A DNA stretch of 64,000 bases, taken from positions 3,251,001 through 3,315,000 of the forward strand of contig NC_011666.1 in assembly GCF_000021745.1 (NCBI RefSeq). Direction: 5' to 3'. The stretch is from Methylocella silvestris BL2. GTDB lineage: Bacteria > Pseudomonadota > Alphaproteobacteria > Rhizobiales > Beijerinckiaceae. The translations under genes and the position numbers were made by a program. This document shows, piece after piece, positions 30,673-39,522 of this stretch (position 1 is its first letter; the number at the start of each line of letters is the position of its first letter). The notes beneath the pieces are model-generated. The model saw only the letters and a list, made by a program, of their open reading frames with translations, searched no databases and was not told the origin of the DNA.

Positions 30673-32081
30673 CGCATTCGAACCGGCTATATTCGGAACT
30701 GGCGGTCGGCGAGGAGGCGTCGATCACCCGTATCGTCACTCCGAACGACCTCTATGTGTTCGCGCATGTGAGCGGCAATCTCAACCCGCTCAATTTGCCG
30801 GCGGCGCCTGGCGAGAACGCGCCCGCCGCGCCGCCGGCGGCGCCTTCCATGTGGGTCGCCTCGCTGTTTTCCGCGGTCCTCGGCAATCTATTGCCCGGCC
30901 CCGGCACGATCTATGAGGCGCAGAACCTGCGCTTCCACGCCAGGGCCCGCGTCGGCGATAAGCTGACGATATCGGTGCGGGTCGAGGCGCTGCGGCCGCC
31001 CGCGACTGTCGTGCTGCAAACCAGGGTCGAGCGCGACGGAGAACTCTTGGTCGACGGGACGGCGGAGGTCCGCGCGCCTGAGACCAAGGAGACATTCGAG
31101 CTCGTCGAGCTCCCGGAACTGCGGGTCGAGCGCCATCGCCATGTGCAGCGTTTGCTGGCCGCCTGCGCCAATCTGCCGGCGATGCCGACAGCGGTCGTCG
31201 CGCCCGAGGAAGAGAATGCGCTGATGGGCGCGCTCGCCGGGGGCAGGGAGCATTTGATCGTCCCGATCCTGATCGGCGACGAGGCGAAGATTCGTGCTAT
31301 TGCGGCCAGCCGCGGCGCCGATCTGACCGGGGTTGAAATCGAAAATCTGCCGAGCCACGACGCGGCTGCGGCGCGAGCGGTCGAACTCGTCCATCTTGGC
31401 AAGGCGCAGGCGGTGATGAAGGGGCATCTGCACAGCGATGAATTGCTGCGCCATGTCGTGAAGTCGCAGGGCGGCCTTCGCACCGGCCGGCGCATCAGCC
31501 ATGTGTTCGTCATGGACGCGCCCTCCCTGTCGCAGCTGATCCTCGTCACCGATGCGGCGATCAACATCGCCCCGACACTCGAAGAAAAAGTCGACATCGT
31601 GCAAAATGCGATCGACCTTGGCCTTGCGCTCGGCTTGGCGAAGCCCAAGGTCGGGATTCTGTCGGCGGTCGAGCTGGTCAACCCCAAGATCCAATCGACG
31701 CTGGATGCGGCGGCGCTCTCGAAAATGAGCGAGCGCGGACAGATCACCGGCGGCGTGGTGGACGGCCCGCTCGCCATGGACAATGCAATCAGCATCTCCG
31801 CCGCGCGGACCAAGGGGCTGACCTCGCTGGTCGCCGGGCGCGCCGACATTCTCGTCGCGCCGAATCTTGAATCCGGCAACATCCTCGCCAAGGAGCTGAC
31901 CTACGCCGCGCAGGCCGAGGGAGCGGGTCTTGTCATTGGCGCGAAGGTTCCCGTGCTGCTCACCAGCCGGGCGGATGATGAAGCCTCGCGGCTATTCTCC
32001 TGCGCTGTGGCCGTGCTCTATGCGCATTGGCTGGCGACCGGCAAGAGCGCGGTCGCGACCACCGAGGAGAGCGGAAGATGA
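30669..32081 (+). CDS. pta: MaoC-like hotdog domain fused to phosphate acetyl/butyryltransferase
   Basis: 470 residues. The N-terminal 140 residues form a MaoC/(R)-enoyl-CoA hydratase-like hotdog (TRIVTPNDLYVFAHVSGNLNPL, SMWVASLFSAVLGNLLPGPG, RFHARARVGDKL). The rest is a PTA/PTB transferase domain (HLIVPILIGDEAKI, KAQAVMKGHLHSDELL, ITGGVVDGPLAMDNA, GRADILVAPNLESGNILAKEL). It should interconvert acetyl-CoA (or another short acyl-CoA) with acyl phosphate for AckA. The hotdog retains the D-x4-H-like spacing only loosely (NPLNLP replaces the usual NPIH), so hydratase activity is doubtful. Overlaps both neighbours by ATGA. Confidence 0.9.
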   Translation: MTHSNRLYSELAVGEEASITRIVTPNDLYVFAHVSGNLNPLNLPAAPGENAPAAPPAAPSMWVASLFSAVLGNLLPGPGTIYEAQNLRFHARARVGDKLTISVRVEALRPPATVVLQTRVERDGELLVDGTAEVRAPETKETFELVELPELRVERHRHVQRLLAACANLPAMPTAVVAPEEENALMGALAGGREHLIVPILIGDEAKIRAIAASRGADLTGVEIENLPSHDAAAARAVELVHLGKAQAVMKGHLHSDELLRHVVKSQGGLRTGRRISHVFVMDAPSLSQLILVTDAAINIAPTLEEKVDIVQNAIDLGLALGLAKPKVGILSAVELVNPKIQSTLDAAALSKMSERGQITGGVVDGPLAMDNAISISAARTKGLTSLVAGRADILVAPNLESGNILAKELTYAAQAEGAGLVIGAKVPVLLTSRADDEASRLFSCAVAVLYAHWLATGKSAVATTEESGR

Positions 32082-33292
32082 GCCGCTGCGTCATAACCCT
32101 CAACGCCGGATCGTCCTCGATCAAATTCGCGCTGTTCCGGGAAGGGTTGACGCAAGAGGGCTCGGCGAAGGAGCTGACGCCGATGGCGATCGGCCTCGCC
32201 GAGATGGTCGGCGAGGAGCGCCGCATCACCGTCCATGACGGCGCCGGCGCCAAAATCTACGAAGTCAAACGAACGGAGCACGTCGACGCGCCGTTCCATG
32301 CCGAGGCGCTGCGGCGCATTCTCGCTTGGCGCCAGAGCGCCTTCCCGGACGCCGAGGTCGTCGCGGCGGGGCACCGCGTCGTCCATGGCGGCGTCCATTA
32401 TTCGGCGCCCGTGATCGTCACCGACGAGGTGCTCAAATATCTCCACACGCTGATCCCGCTCGCGCCATTGCATGAGCCCTATAATATTGCCGGCATTCTG
32501 GGCGCGCGCGAGGCCTGGCCTCATGTTGAACAGGTCGCCTGTTTCGACACGGCCTTCCATCGCACCCATCCATTCGTCAATGACGTCTTCGCGCTGCCGC
32601 GCCGTTTTTACGATGAGGGCGTGCGGCGCTACGGCTTTCACGGGCTTTCCTATGAATATATCGTCCGGCGCCTGCGCGAGATCGCGCCGCTTCACGCTGC
32701 CGGACGCGTCGTTGTCGCCCATCTTGGCAATGGCGCCTCGATGTGCGCGATCCGCGATGGGCTGTCGGTCGCGAGCTCGATGGGTTTTACCGCGCTCGAC
32801 GGCCTGCCGATGGGCACGCGTTGCGGTCAGCTCGACCCCGGCGTCGTGCTCTATCTGATGCAGGAAAAGAAGATGAGCGCGGCGGAGATCACAGATCTCC
32901 TCTATCGCGAGTCAGGCCTTAAAGGGCTCTCCGGCCTTTCGCATGACATGCGCGAACTTGAAGCCGCAGACACATTGGAAGCGCAGCAGGCGATCGAATA
33001 TTTCGTATTCCGCATCCGCCGTGAGCTCGGCGGTCTGGCCGCCGTGCTCAAGGGGATCGACGCCATCGTATTCTGCGGCGGCATCGGCGAAAATTCCCGC
33101 CATGTGCGCGAGCGCGTGCTTGAAGGCATGGAGTGGATCGGCGTCGAACTCGACCGCAGCGCCAACAGCGCCAACGCGGAAGTCATCTCCTCCGAGCGTT
33201 CGCGCACGCGGGTTTTCGTCATCCCGACCGACGAGGAAGGCATGATCGCAAGGCACACCTTGGCGCTGCTCGATCAGATGGCCGCCGCCTGA
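32078..33292 (+). CDS. ackA: Acetate kinase
   Basis: 404 residues from ATG 32078, which forms ATGA with the Pta stop; an ATG at 32027 would overlap Pta by 55 bases. ASKHA fold with NAGSSSIKFALF, HRVVHGG, YGFHGLSYEY, HLGNGASMCAI, MGTRCGQLDPGV and CGGIGENS. Converts acetyl phosphate and ADP to acetate and ATP, or the reverse. Last gene of the fabI-DUF3141-pta-ackA operon, allowing ATP recovery from excess acetyl-CoA or acetate assimilation. Confidence 0.96.
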   Translation: MSRCVITLNAGSSSIKFALFREGLTQEGSAKELTPMAIGLAEMVGEERRITVHDGAGAKIYEVKRTEHVDAPFHAEALRRILAWRQSAFPDAEVVAAGHRVVHGGVHYSAPVIVTDEVLKYLHTLIPLAPLHEPYNIAGILGAREAWPHVEQVACFDTAFHRTHPFVNDVFALPRRFYDEGVRRYGFHGLSYEYIVRRLREIAPLHAAGRVVVAHLGNGASMCAIRDGLSVASSMGFTALDGLPMGTRCGQLDPGVVLYLMQEKKMSAAEITDLLYRESGLKGLSGLSHDMRELEAADTLEAQQAIEYFVFRIRRELGGLAAVLKGIDAIVFCGGIGENSRHVRERVLEGMEWIGVELDRSANSANAEVISSERSRTRVFVIPTDEEGMIARHTLALLDQMAAA

Positions 33293-33325
33293 AAATGGCG
33301 GGAAAGCCGCGCCTCCGCTCGAACT

Positions 33326-33340
33326 GAGCCGCTGCGGCTC
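33326..33340 (+). terminator. Weak hairpin after ackA
   Basis: GAGCCG-CTG-CGGCTC (33326-33340), six-base arms with a three-base loop, 34 bases after the ackA stop. It is followed by GCGTCTTCC rather than a clean T run, so terminator function is uncertain. Confidence 0.35.
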
Positions 33341-33440
33341 GCGTCTTCCTAAGACAACAACCCTACATCTTGAGTTGGAACCCGTGCGACGCGGCCGGGT
33401 TGTGGCGCCATGACAATCCTTTGCGGAAAAGGGAGCAATC

Positions 33441-33965
33441 ATGAAACGCGTCATCATGGTCGGGGCTGCGCTGATCGCCTTCACGAGCTTCGCCAATGCA
33501 GAGTCTTTGGCGGAAAAGACAGGAATCAACTCGGTCTTGGGCGTGAGCCCAAGCACGTCTGATTTTGTTCGTCAGGTCGCGATCAGCGACATGTTTGAAA
33601 TCAAATCCAGCAGGCTCGCCAAAGAAAAGGGCGACGTCGCCGCGACCGCCTTCGCCGATCATATGATCTCTGCTCACGAAAAGACCTCGGACCAGCTTAA
33701 GACTCTGGTCAGCGAGCGCGGCCTGAAAGTGGATTTGCCCGCGGGACTCGACAAATCACACGAGGGCACGCTCGACGACCTCAAAAAGCTTTCGGGCGGC
33801 GATTTTACGAAAAGCTACAAGGACGAACAGATCAAGGCGCATCGGACCGCCGTCGACCTTTTTGAACGCTACGCCAAGAGCGGCGACAATGATTCGGTGA
33901 AGCAATGGGCGGCGACCACGCTGCCGGAATTGCGCGCTCATCTCGATATGGCGGAGAAGCTTTGA
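33441..33965 (+). CDS. DUF4142 periplasmic protein
   Basis: 174 residues. Signal peptide MKRVIMVGAALIAFTSFANA, then the DUF4142 four-helix pattern: DFVRQVAISDMFEIKSSRLAKEK, AFADHMISAHEKTSDQL, SHEGTLDDLKKLSGGDFTKSYKDEQIKAHRTAVDLFERYAK and a final ALPEL-like ATTLPELRAHLDMAEKL. Ferritin-like helical bundle with His at several positions, function not established; family members are often stress-induced. AAAAGGGAG precedes the start. Convergent with the SulP gene. Confidence 0.92.
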   Translation: MKRVIMVGAALIAFTSFANAESLAEKTGINSVLGVSPSTSDFVRQVAISDMFEIKSSRLAKEKGDVAATAFADHMISAHEKTSDQLKTLVSERGLKVDLPAGLDKSHEGTLDDLKKLSGGDFTKSYKDEQIKAHRTAVDLFERYAKSGDNDSVKQWAATTLPELRAHLDMAEKL

Positions 33966-33994
33966 CGCGCGCCCGTGACGGGGCGGCGGCCGAG

Positions 33995-35671
33995 CTATAG
34001 GTTCGAAGGCGGCGGCGGAACGCCGCGCGCGGCCGTCAGCGCCTCGTGCAACGTGCGGAAAAGCCGCCCCTGTCCCAACGCAGCGGTGACGCCATGCCGA
34101 TCGAAATCGGCCTGTAGATAGGAGCGGACGCGACCGAACATCACGGTGACGCCGGATGCGGTCAGATCGCCCAGAAAATCGCGCAGCGTCGTCGCCGCCG
34201 AATAATCGATATCGGTGATGGCGCCAGCGTCGACAATCAGCCAGCGCACCTTGTCGGGCGCGGCGTCGATCAGAGCTTTCACCTCGTCCACGAAAATGTG
34301 GTCATTGGCGTAAAACAAATCGGAGCCGAAGCGGTAGACTATCAGTCCCGGCTCCGTCTGCTCGCCCGGCAGAGCGTCGATCGGCGTCCACCAGCCATTG
34401 GCGTCGGGAGTCAGCACCATCGTGTGCGGCCTGTAGCTGTGACCCACGTGCCGGAACAAAGATAGCGTGATCGCGATCAGAATGCCGGCCTCGACGCCGA
34501 TCGCGACAACAGTCGCCGCCGTCACGACGGCGAGCCAGAATTCGCCCGGACTTTCGCGGCGGATGGCGCGGAGGGTTTGGAGATCGATCATTCCGACCGC
34601 AATGGCGAAGACGACGCCCGCAAGCACGCTACGTGGCAGATATTGCAGCGGGCCCGTCGCAAACAACAGCACCAGAAGGACGATCGCCGCAAAGGTCAGC
34701 TGCGCGAATTGGCTGTGCGCGCCGGCTCTCTCCGCCATGGCGGTTTGCGTCGGACTGCCGTTGACGACAAAAGCGCCGCTGAGGCCGGCGGCGGCGTTCG
34801 CCGCGGCGAGGCCCAAAATATCCGCATTCGCGTCGATACGCTGATGATGCCGCTCCGCGAAGGCGCGCGCGGTGGCGGCGCTTTGCGCGATAATCACGAA
34901 GACGCAGGACACGGCGATCGGCGCGACAGCCAACATGTCGTCGACACTGACCGGAGGCAGAGCGAGCGCCGGCAGTCCGCCGGGCACAGGGCCGATCGAG
35001 GAGACGCCGTGGCCGGCGAAGTCGAATCGCCAACTGGCGCCGATCGCCGCAAGGACCGCGATCATTGCGACGGGAAAGCGGGGCAGGAGGCGGCGGCCGA
35101 TCAGGATCGCGGCGGCGGTCGCGCCGGCAAGCGCGAGGCTCGAACCGTTGATTTCCGCCAGGCGTGGCGCAAGGCGCCAGAGTTGCCGGAGCGCGCCGCC
35201 GGACGGCGCCGCAATCCCGAACATGTCGGGGAGCATGGCGATCGCCACCTGCGCGCCAACGCCCGTCAGAAATCCGACAAGCACGGTTCGCGAGAGGAAA
35301 TCGGCGAGAAACCCCAGCCGGAACAGCCGCGCCGCCAGCAGAAGACCCGCGGCGAGCAGGGCGGTCAGGGCGACCAGCGCCATATATTTTTCGCTCATCG
35401 GCGCGGCGAGGGGGCTGAGCGAATTCGAGAAGATCGCGGCGGTGGCCGAATCCGCCGACACGACGAGCTGCCGCGACGAGCCAAAAATGGCGAAGGCGAC
35501 AAGCGGCAACAGCACGGTGTAAAGGCCGGTGACGACCGGCGTTTGCGCGATGCGCGTATAGCCGAGCACCTGCGGAATATTGATCGTCGCGAGCGAGACG
35601 CCGGCCAACATGTCGCGCGCCGCATCGGCCGCCTTGAACGGCCGCAGGCCTGCAAAAAGCTTCAGCTCCAT
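33995..35671 (-). CDS. SulP/SLC26-family anion transporter with STAS domain
   Basis: 558 residues. N-terminal SulP signature DMLAGVSLATINIPQVLGYTRIAQTPVVTGLYT, about 11-12 TM segments up to residue 415, with VVSADSATAAIF and ATARAFAERHHQRIDANADILGLAAANAAAGLSGAF. The C-terminal cytoplasmic STAS domain (about 445-550) contains VRWLIVDAGAITDIDYSAATTL. Family substrates include sulfate, bicarbonate and dicarboxylates; sequence does not choose among them. The asparaginase gene lies upstream on the same strand, 74 bases away. Confidence 0.93.
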   Translation of the reverse strand: MELKLFAGLRPFKAADAARDMLAGVSLATINIPQVLGYTRIAQTPVVTGLYTVLLPLVAFAIFGSSRQLVVSADSATAAIFSNSLSPLAAPMSEKYMALVALTALLAAGLLLAARLFRLGFLADFLSRTVLVGFLTGVGAQVAIAMLPDMFGIAAPSGGALRQLWRLAPRLAEINGSSLALAGATAAAILIGRRLLPRFPVAMIAVLAAIGASWRFDFAGHGVSSIGPVPGGLPALALPPVSVDDMLAVAPIAVSCVFVIIAQSAATARAFAERHHQRIDANADILGLAAANAAAGLSGAFVVNGSPTQTAMAERAGAHSQFAQLTFAAIVLLVLLFATGPLQYLPRSVLAGVVFAIAVGMIDLQTLRAIRRESPGEFWLAVVTAATVVAIGVEAGILIAITLSLFRHVGHSYRPHTMVLTPDANGWWTPIDALPGEQTEPGLIVYRFGSDLFYANDHIFVDEVKALIDAAPDKVRWLIVDAGAITDIDYSAATTLRDFLGDLTASGVTVMFGRVRSYLQADFDRHGVTAALGQGRLFRTLHEALTAARGVPPPPSNL

Positions 35672-35745
35672 TCGCCAGAACCATTGGCATGCATGGCGTC
35701 GTGTCCTTTATTCCGCCGGCCGCCCGCTTCGGCGCCCCGCCGCGT

Positions 35746-36735
35746 TCAGAACCCGTCAAAGATCGCACGCGTTTGCGCGAGGTCCGCGCCCTGCGCCAGC
35801 GCCAGTTGAAGCGCAATGCGGGATTTTCGCGCGTCGAGCCAGCGCGCGGGGATGAGCCCCCGCGCGATGAGGTCGATCTCGCTTCCTGCATAGGCGTAGG
35901 ACGCGCAGAGGGTCTCGCCGGCGCCCGTGCGGCTTGCGAAGACGACCGGCATGCGCTCGGCGAGGCGGCCGAGATCGGGCGCAGCCTCGGCGGCGACATG
36001 GCCGGCGCCCGGCAGGCTGAGAATGACGCCATCAAAGCCCCCCGCCGCAAGCGCGGCGACGGTTTCGCGCTCGAGGCCGGGGCCGGCCTCCACGATTGGC
36101 ACGATGGGCGGCCGGCCTCCGCCAAAACGCATCAGGGGCGGCGGGGCGGCGGGGACAAGGGCAAAACGCACCCGGTCCTCCGCGACATAGCCGATGGGCC
36201 CGAAGGGCGCCGATGAAAACGCGTGTGTGCGAAAACTATGCGACTTGCGGATCAACGGGCCCGCGTGGATCTCGTCGTCGATCACGACGAGGACGCCGGC
36301 GCCGCGGGCAGCCTTGGACGCCGCGACCCGAACGGCGGCGAGAAGATTGGCTGGGCCGTCCGCGCCGGGCTGGTCCGCGCGCCGCATGGCGGCGGTCAAC
36401 ACGATCGGCGTCTCAATGCGGGTCAGTAGCGCCAGCCCGAAAGCCGTCTCCTCCAGCGTATCGGTGCCATGAGTGATGACGACCCCATCGGCCGTCTGCG
36501 CGGCCGCGACGGCGGCCTCCCCGATCAGCGCCTGATCGGCAAGGGTCAGGCTCGCCGAAGGTTTGGCGAGGATGTCGCGCGTCTCGCAGTCGGCGATGGC
36601 TTCGAGCTGTGGAACGGCGGCGGCAAGCGCCTTCGCTCCCAGCCGCAGCGCGCCCGCGTCCGAGCCGCGCGCGATCATGGCGATGGTGCCGCCGGTGGAC
36701 AGAATGATTACGCGGGGTCGCTGCGGCATCTGCAA
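35746..36735 (-). CDS. Type I/II L-asparaginase
   Basis: 329 residues. Both catalytic threonine motifs are present: STGGTIAM (about residues 13-20) and VVITHGTDTLEETAF (about 85-100), and the family segment VVIDDEIHAGPLIRKSHSF follows. Hydrolyses asparagine to aspartate and ammonia. There is no signal peptide, so the enzyme should be cytoplasmic. It stands where rimM would be expected after rpsP, but a hairpin terminator separates it from rpsP. Confidence 0.93.
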   Translation of the reverse strand: MQMPQRPRVIILSTGGTIAMIARGSDAGALRLGAKALAAAVPQLEAIADCETRDILAKPSASLTLADQALIGEAAVAAAQTADGVVITHGTDTLEETAFGLALLTRIETPIVLTAAMRRADQPGADGPANLLAAVRVAASKAARGAGVLVVIDDEIHAGPLIRKSHSFRTHAFSSAPFGPIGYVAEDRVRFALVPAAPPPLMRFGGGRPPIVPIVEAGPGLERETVAALAAGGFDGVILSLPGAGHVAAEAAPDLGRLAERMPVVFASRTGAGETLCASYAYAGSEIDLIARGLIPARWLDARKSRIALQLALAQGADLAQTRAIFDGF

Positions 36736-36773
36736 AGAGGCGCCTTGCTTGAGACGTCACAGCCGGACCGGCG

Positions 36774-36801
36774 AAAACGAGAGGCGGCTCCAGGGAGCCG
36801 C
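36774..36801 (-). terminator. Terminator after rpsP
   Basis: Inverted repeat with 8-base perfect arms GCGGCTCC (36784-36791) and GGAGCCGC (36794-36801). On the minus strand it is followed by CTCTCGTTTTC, giving a short T run (36777-36774). It ends the ffh-rpsP unit before the asparaginase gene. Confidence 0.6.
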
Positions 36802-36822
36802 TTCCCTCTCCTGCGCCGAGGG

Positions 36823-37191
36823 TCAGGCCTCGGGAGCAGCCGCGGCGGCGGCTTTCTCGGCCGCTGCGGCAGACGCGGCCGCGCGCTCCTGCGCCTTCTT
36901 CTTCGGCAGCGCCTTCTTTGGGTTGCTCTGCGCCTCGCGCGTCAGAACGCCGAGCCCGTCGAGCAGGCGGGCGACGCGATCGGTCGGCTGCGCGCCCTTG
37001 GCGATCCATTCCTTGGCCTTTTCCGCATCGAGCACCACGCGCTCGGCGGAATCCTTGGCCTTCAGCGGATCGAACACGCCGAGGCGCTCGATGAAGCGGC
37101 CGTCGCGCGGCATGCGCGAGTCGGCGACGACCACGCGATAGAACGGGCGCTTCTTGGCGCCGCCGCGCGACAGACGAATTTTCAATGGCAT
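36823..37191 (-). CDS. rpsP: 30S ribosomal protein S16
   Basis: 122 residues. Opens [20 protein letters not shown], followed by [23 protein letters not shown] and [21 protein letters not shown]. The last 35 residues are an Ala/Lys/Glu tail longer than the about 80-residue E. coli protein but common in alphaproteobacteria. Follows ffh by about 70 bases on the same strand. The usual next genes rimM, trmD and rplS are absent. Confidence 0.98.
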   Translation of the reverse strand: MPLKIRLSRGGAKKRPFYRVVVADSRMPRDGRFIERLGVFDPLKAKDSAERVVLDAEKAKEWIAKGAQPTDRVARLLDGLGVLTREAQSNPKKALPKKKAQERAAASAAAAEKAAAAAAPEA

Positions 37192-37263
37192 TTTATTGGT
37201 TCTCCAAAGGTTGGTTCCGTGTGGTTCATCGAAGAGTCAAAGCCGGCTCCCGCCGGCCAAAGC

Positions 37264-38886
37264 TCATTTCTTTTTTCCGAACGGGTTGAGCCCGCTCAAA
37301 AATCCGCCGCTCGCGCCGCCGCCAAGGCCTGGCAGCTTGGCCGGCCCTGCGCCAAGTCCGGGAAGATTTGATCCCGGCGGCTTCGGCGCGCCGGAGGCCG
37401 GAGGCGGCGCAAGCTGCGGCGCCGGCTTGCCGCCCGAAAACGCTCCGGGCGCCGCTCCAAACTGCTTTTGCAGCGAGGCGATCTGCTCCGGCGAGGGCTG
37501 CGGCATGCCGCCCATCGCTCCGCCCATCCCCCCGGCCGGCAAGCCGAACATCGAGGCCATCTTGCCCATCGCGCCGCCGCCGCGCTTTGCGCCGCCCATG
37601 GACTTCATGAGGTCGGCCATCTGGCGATGCTGTTTTAGAAGCTTGTTGACGTCCTCGACCTTCATGCCGGAGCCGGCCGCGATCCGCTTCTTGCGCGAGG
37701 CCTTCAAAATATCCGGGTTGCGCCGCTCCTTCGGCGTCATCGAGGAGATGACGGCGCGCTGGCGCTTGATGATCCGGTCGTCGAGATTGGCGGCGGCGAG
37801 CTGATCCTTGATCTTGCCCATGCCGGGCAGCATGCCCATGATGCCGCCGAGGCCGCCGATCTTTTCCACCTGCGCCAGCTGGTCGGACAAATCCTCGAGG
37901 TCGAACTTGCCCTTGCGCATGCGGTCGGCGATGCGCTGCGCCTTCTCGGCGTCGATGGTCTGCGCCGCCTTCTCGACGAGCGAGACAATGTCGCCCATGC
38001 CGAGAATGCGGTTGGCGATGCGCGAGGGATGGAAATCCTCCAGCGCGTCCATTTTTTCGCCGGAGCCCAGCAGCTTGATCGGCTTGCCGGTTACCGCGCG
38101 CATCGACAGCGCCGCGCCGCCGCGGCCGTCGCCGTCGACGCGGGTCAGGACGATGCCGGTGATGCCGACTCGGTCGTCGAAGTTTTTCGCCAGATGCACG
38201 GCGTCCTGGCCGGTGAGGCTGTCGGCGACGAGCAAAATCTCATGCGGGCGCGAGGCGGCCTTGATCTCGACCATCTCCTGCATCAGCGCTTCGTCGATGT
38301 GGGTGCGGCCGGCCGTGTCGAACAGCACCACGTCATAGCCCTGCAGGCGCCCCGCCTGTTCGGCCCTGACGGCGATCTGCACGGGCGTCTGGCCGGCGAC
38401 GATCGGCAGCGTATCGACTCCGACCTGACGTCCGAGCACGGCGAGCTGCTCTTGCGCGGCCGGCCGCTTGACGTCGAGCGAGGCCATCAGGACCTTGCGG
38501 CCCATCTGCTCCTTGAGCCGCTTGGCGATCTTGGCGGCGGTCGTCGTCTTGCCGGCGCCCTGAAGCCCGACCATCATGATCGCGACGGGGGCCGCGGCGT
38601 CGAGATTGATCGGATCGGCGTCTGAGCCGAGCGTCTCGATCAGCACGTCATTGACGATCTTGACGACCATCTGGCCGGGCGTCACCGACTTGACGACATT
38701 CGCGCCGATCGCCCGCGCGCGCACCTTGTCGACGAAGGAGCGCACGACGTCGAGCGCGACGTCGGCCTCGAGCAGCGCCCGGCGCACCTCGCGCAGCGCG
38801 AGATTGACGTCCTCCTCCGACAGCGCGCCGCGCCGCGTCAGTGAGTCGAAAATGGATGAGAGCTTTTCGGAAAGCCCTTCGAACAT
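37264..38886 (-). CDS. ffh: Signal recognition particle protein Ffh
   Basis: 540 residues. N domain to about 90; G domain with GLQGAGKTTTAAKIAKRL, DVKRPAAQEQL, DTAGRTHIDE and TRVDGDGRGGAALS; GMGDIVSLVEKA starts the M domain (about 300-435), which binds 4.5S RNA and signal sequences with KRIAAGSG and Met-rich helices. A Gly/Pro/Met-rich tail of about 100 residues extends beyond the usual end. It targets nascent membrane proteins to FtsY and the translocon as a GTPase. Confidence 0.98.
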   Translation of the reverse strand: MFEGLSEKLSSIFDSLTRRGALSEEDVNLALREVRRALLEADVALDVVRSFVDKVRARAIGANVVKSVTPGQMVVKIVNDVLIETLGSDADPINLDAAAPVAIMMVGLQGAGKTTTAAKIAKRLKEQMGRKVLMASLDVKRPAAQEQLAVLGRQVGVDTLPIVAGQTPVQIAVRAEQAGRLQGYDVVLFDTAGRTHIDEALMQEMVEIKAASRPHEILLVADSLTGQDAVHLAKNFDDRVGITGIVLTRVDGDGRGGAALSMRAVTGKPIKLLGSGEKMDALEDFHPSRIANRILGMGDIVSLVEKAAQTIDAEKAQRIADRMRKGKFDLEDLSDQLAQVEKIGGLGGIMGMLPGMGKIKDQLAAANLDDRIIKRQRAVISSMTPKERRNPDILKASRKKRIAAGSGMKVEDVNKLLKQHRQMADLMKSMGGAKRGGGAMGKMASMFGLPAGGMGGAMGGMPQPSPEQIASLQKQFGAAPGAFSGGKPAPQLAPPPASGAPKPPGSNLPGLGAGPAKLPGLGGGASGGFLSGLNPFGKKK

Positions 38887-39224
38887 GCGGTCATCCTCAA
38901 AACTTCGCGGCGCCCGTTGCGCCCGAACCGATCATCAAACACGAGGCCGGAGCCAAAGCCCCCGCAAGAAACATCTTTTTCGCGCGCGGCCAACACAAAA
39001 CGCGCCCGGGGGCGCAACGCGCTGCCGGACGTTCGCCGCCCGCGTCCAAGAGCGGCCGGCTGCTGCAAACATGCCTTCGTCGGGAAGACAGAGCGCCTTT
39101 TCTGAAGCGCGCCGCCCCGAAAGTCAAGAATAGGCGGGCGCGGCGCGGTAGCGGGCGCCATTTGCCGGCCGGGCGGAACATGATAAATCGATCTCGCCAA
39201 AGCCCGCGGCAAAGCCGGGCGCGC
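38887..39224. other. Intergenic region between ffh and tRNA-Arg
   Basis: About 338 bases of GC-rich sequence upstream of ffh (minus) and tRNA-Arg (plus). The promoters of both should be here, but no convincing hexamer pair was found. No gene or repeat seen. Confidence 0.45.
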
Positions 39225-39301
<77 letters not shown>

Positions 39302-39522
39302 AATAAAATCAGATCCTTCGATCGCTTTTGCGCCTCCGCGGCTTCTTCAAGGCGGACACATTATCGAGCACGCCGCCTTCCGTCTTGAGCGGAAAGCGGC
39401 AGGCGCCGCATCATCGTAGGCGGGCTTCCAAAGCGTGGGAAAGCCGCTAGGTTCAGGCAAAACAGCCTTCGTCATCCCCGACGCCGATCCGCGCGGAGGG
39501 CTGACCCAAGACCAAGCTCCCC

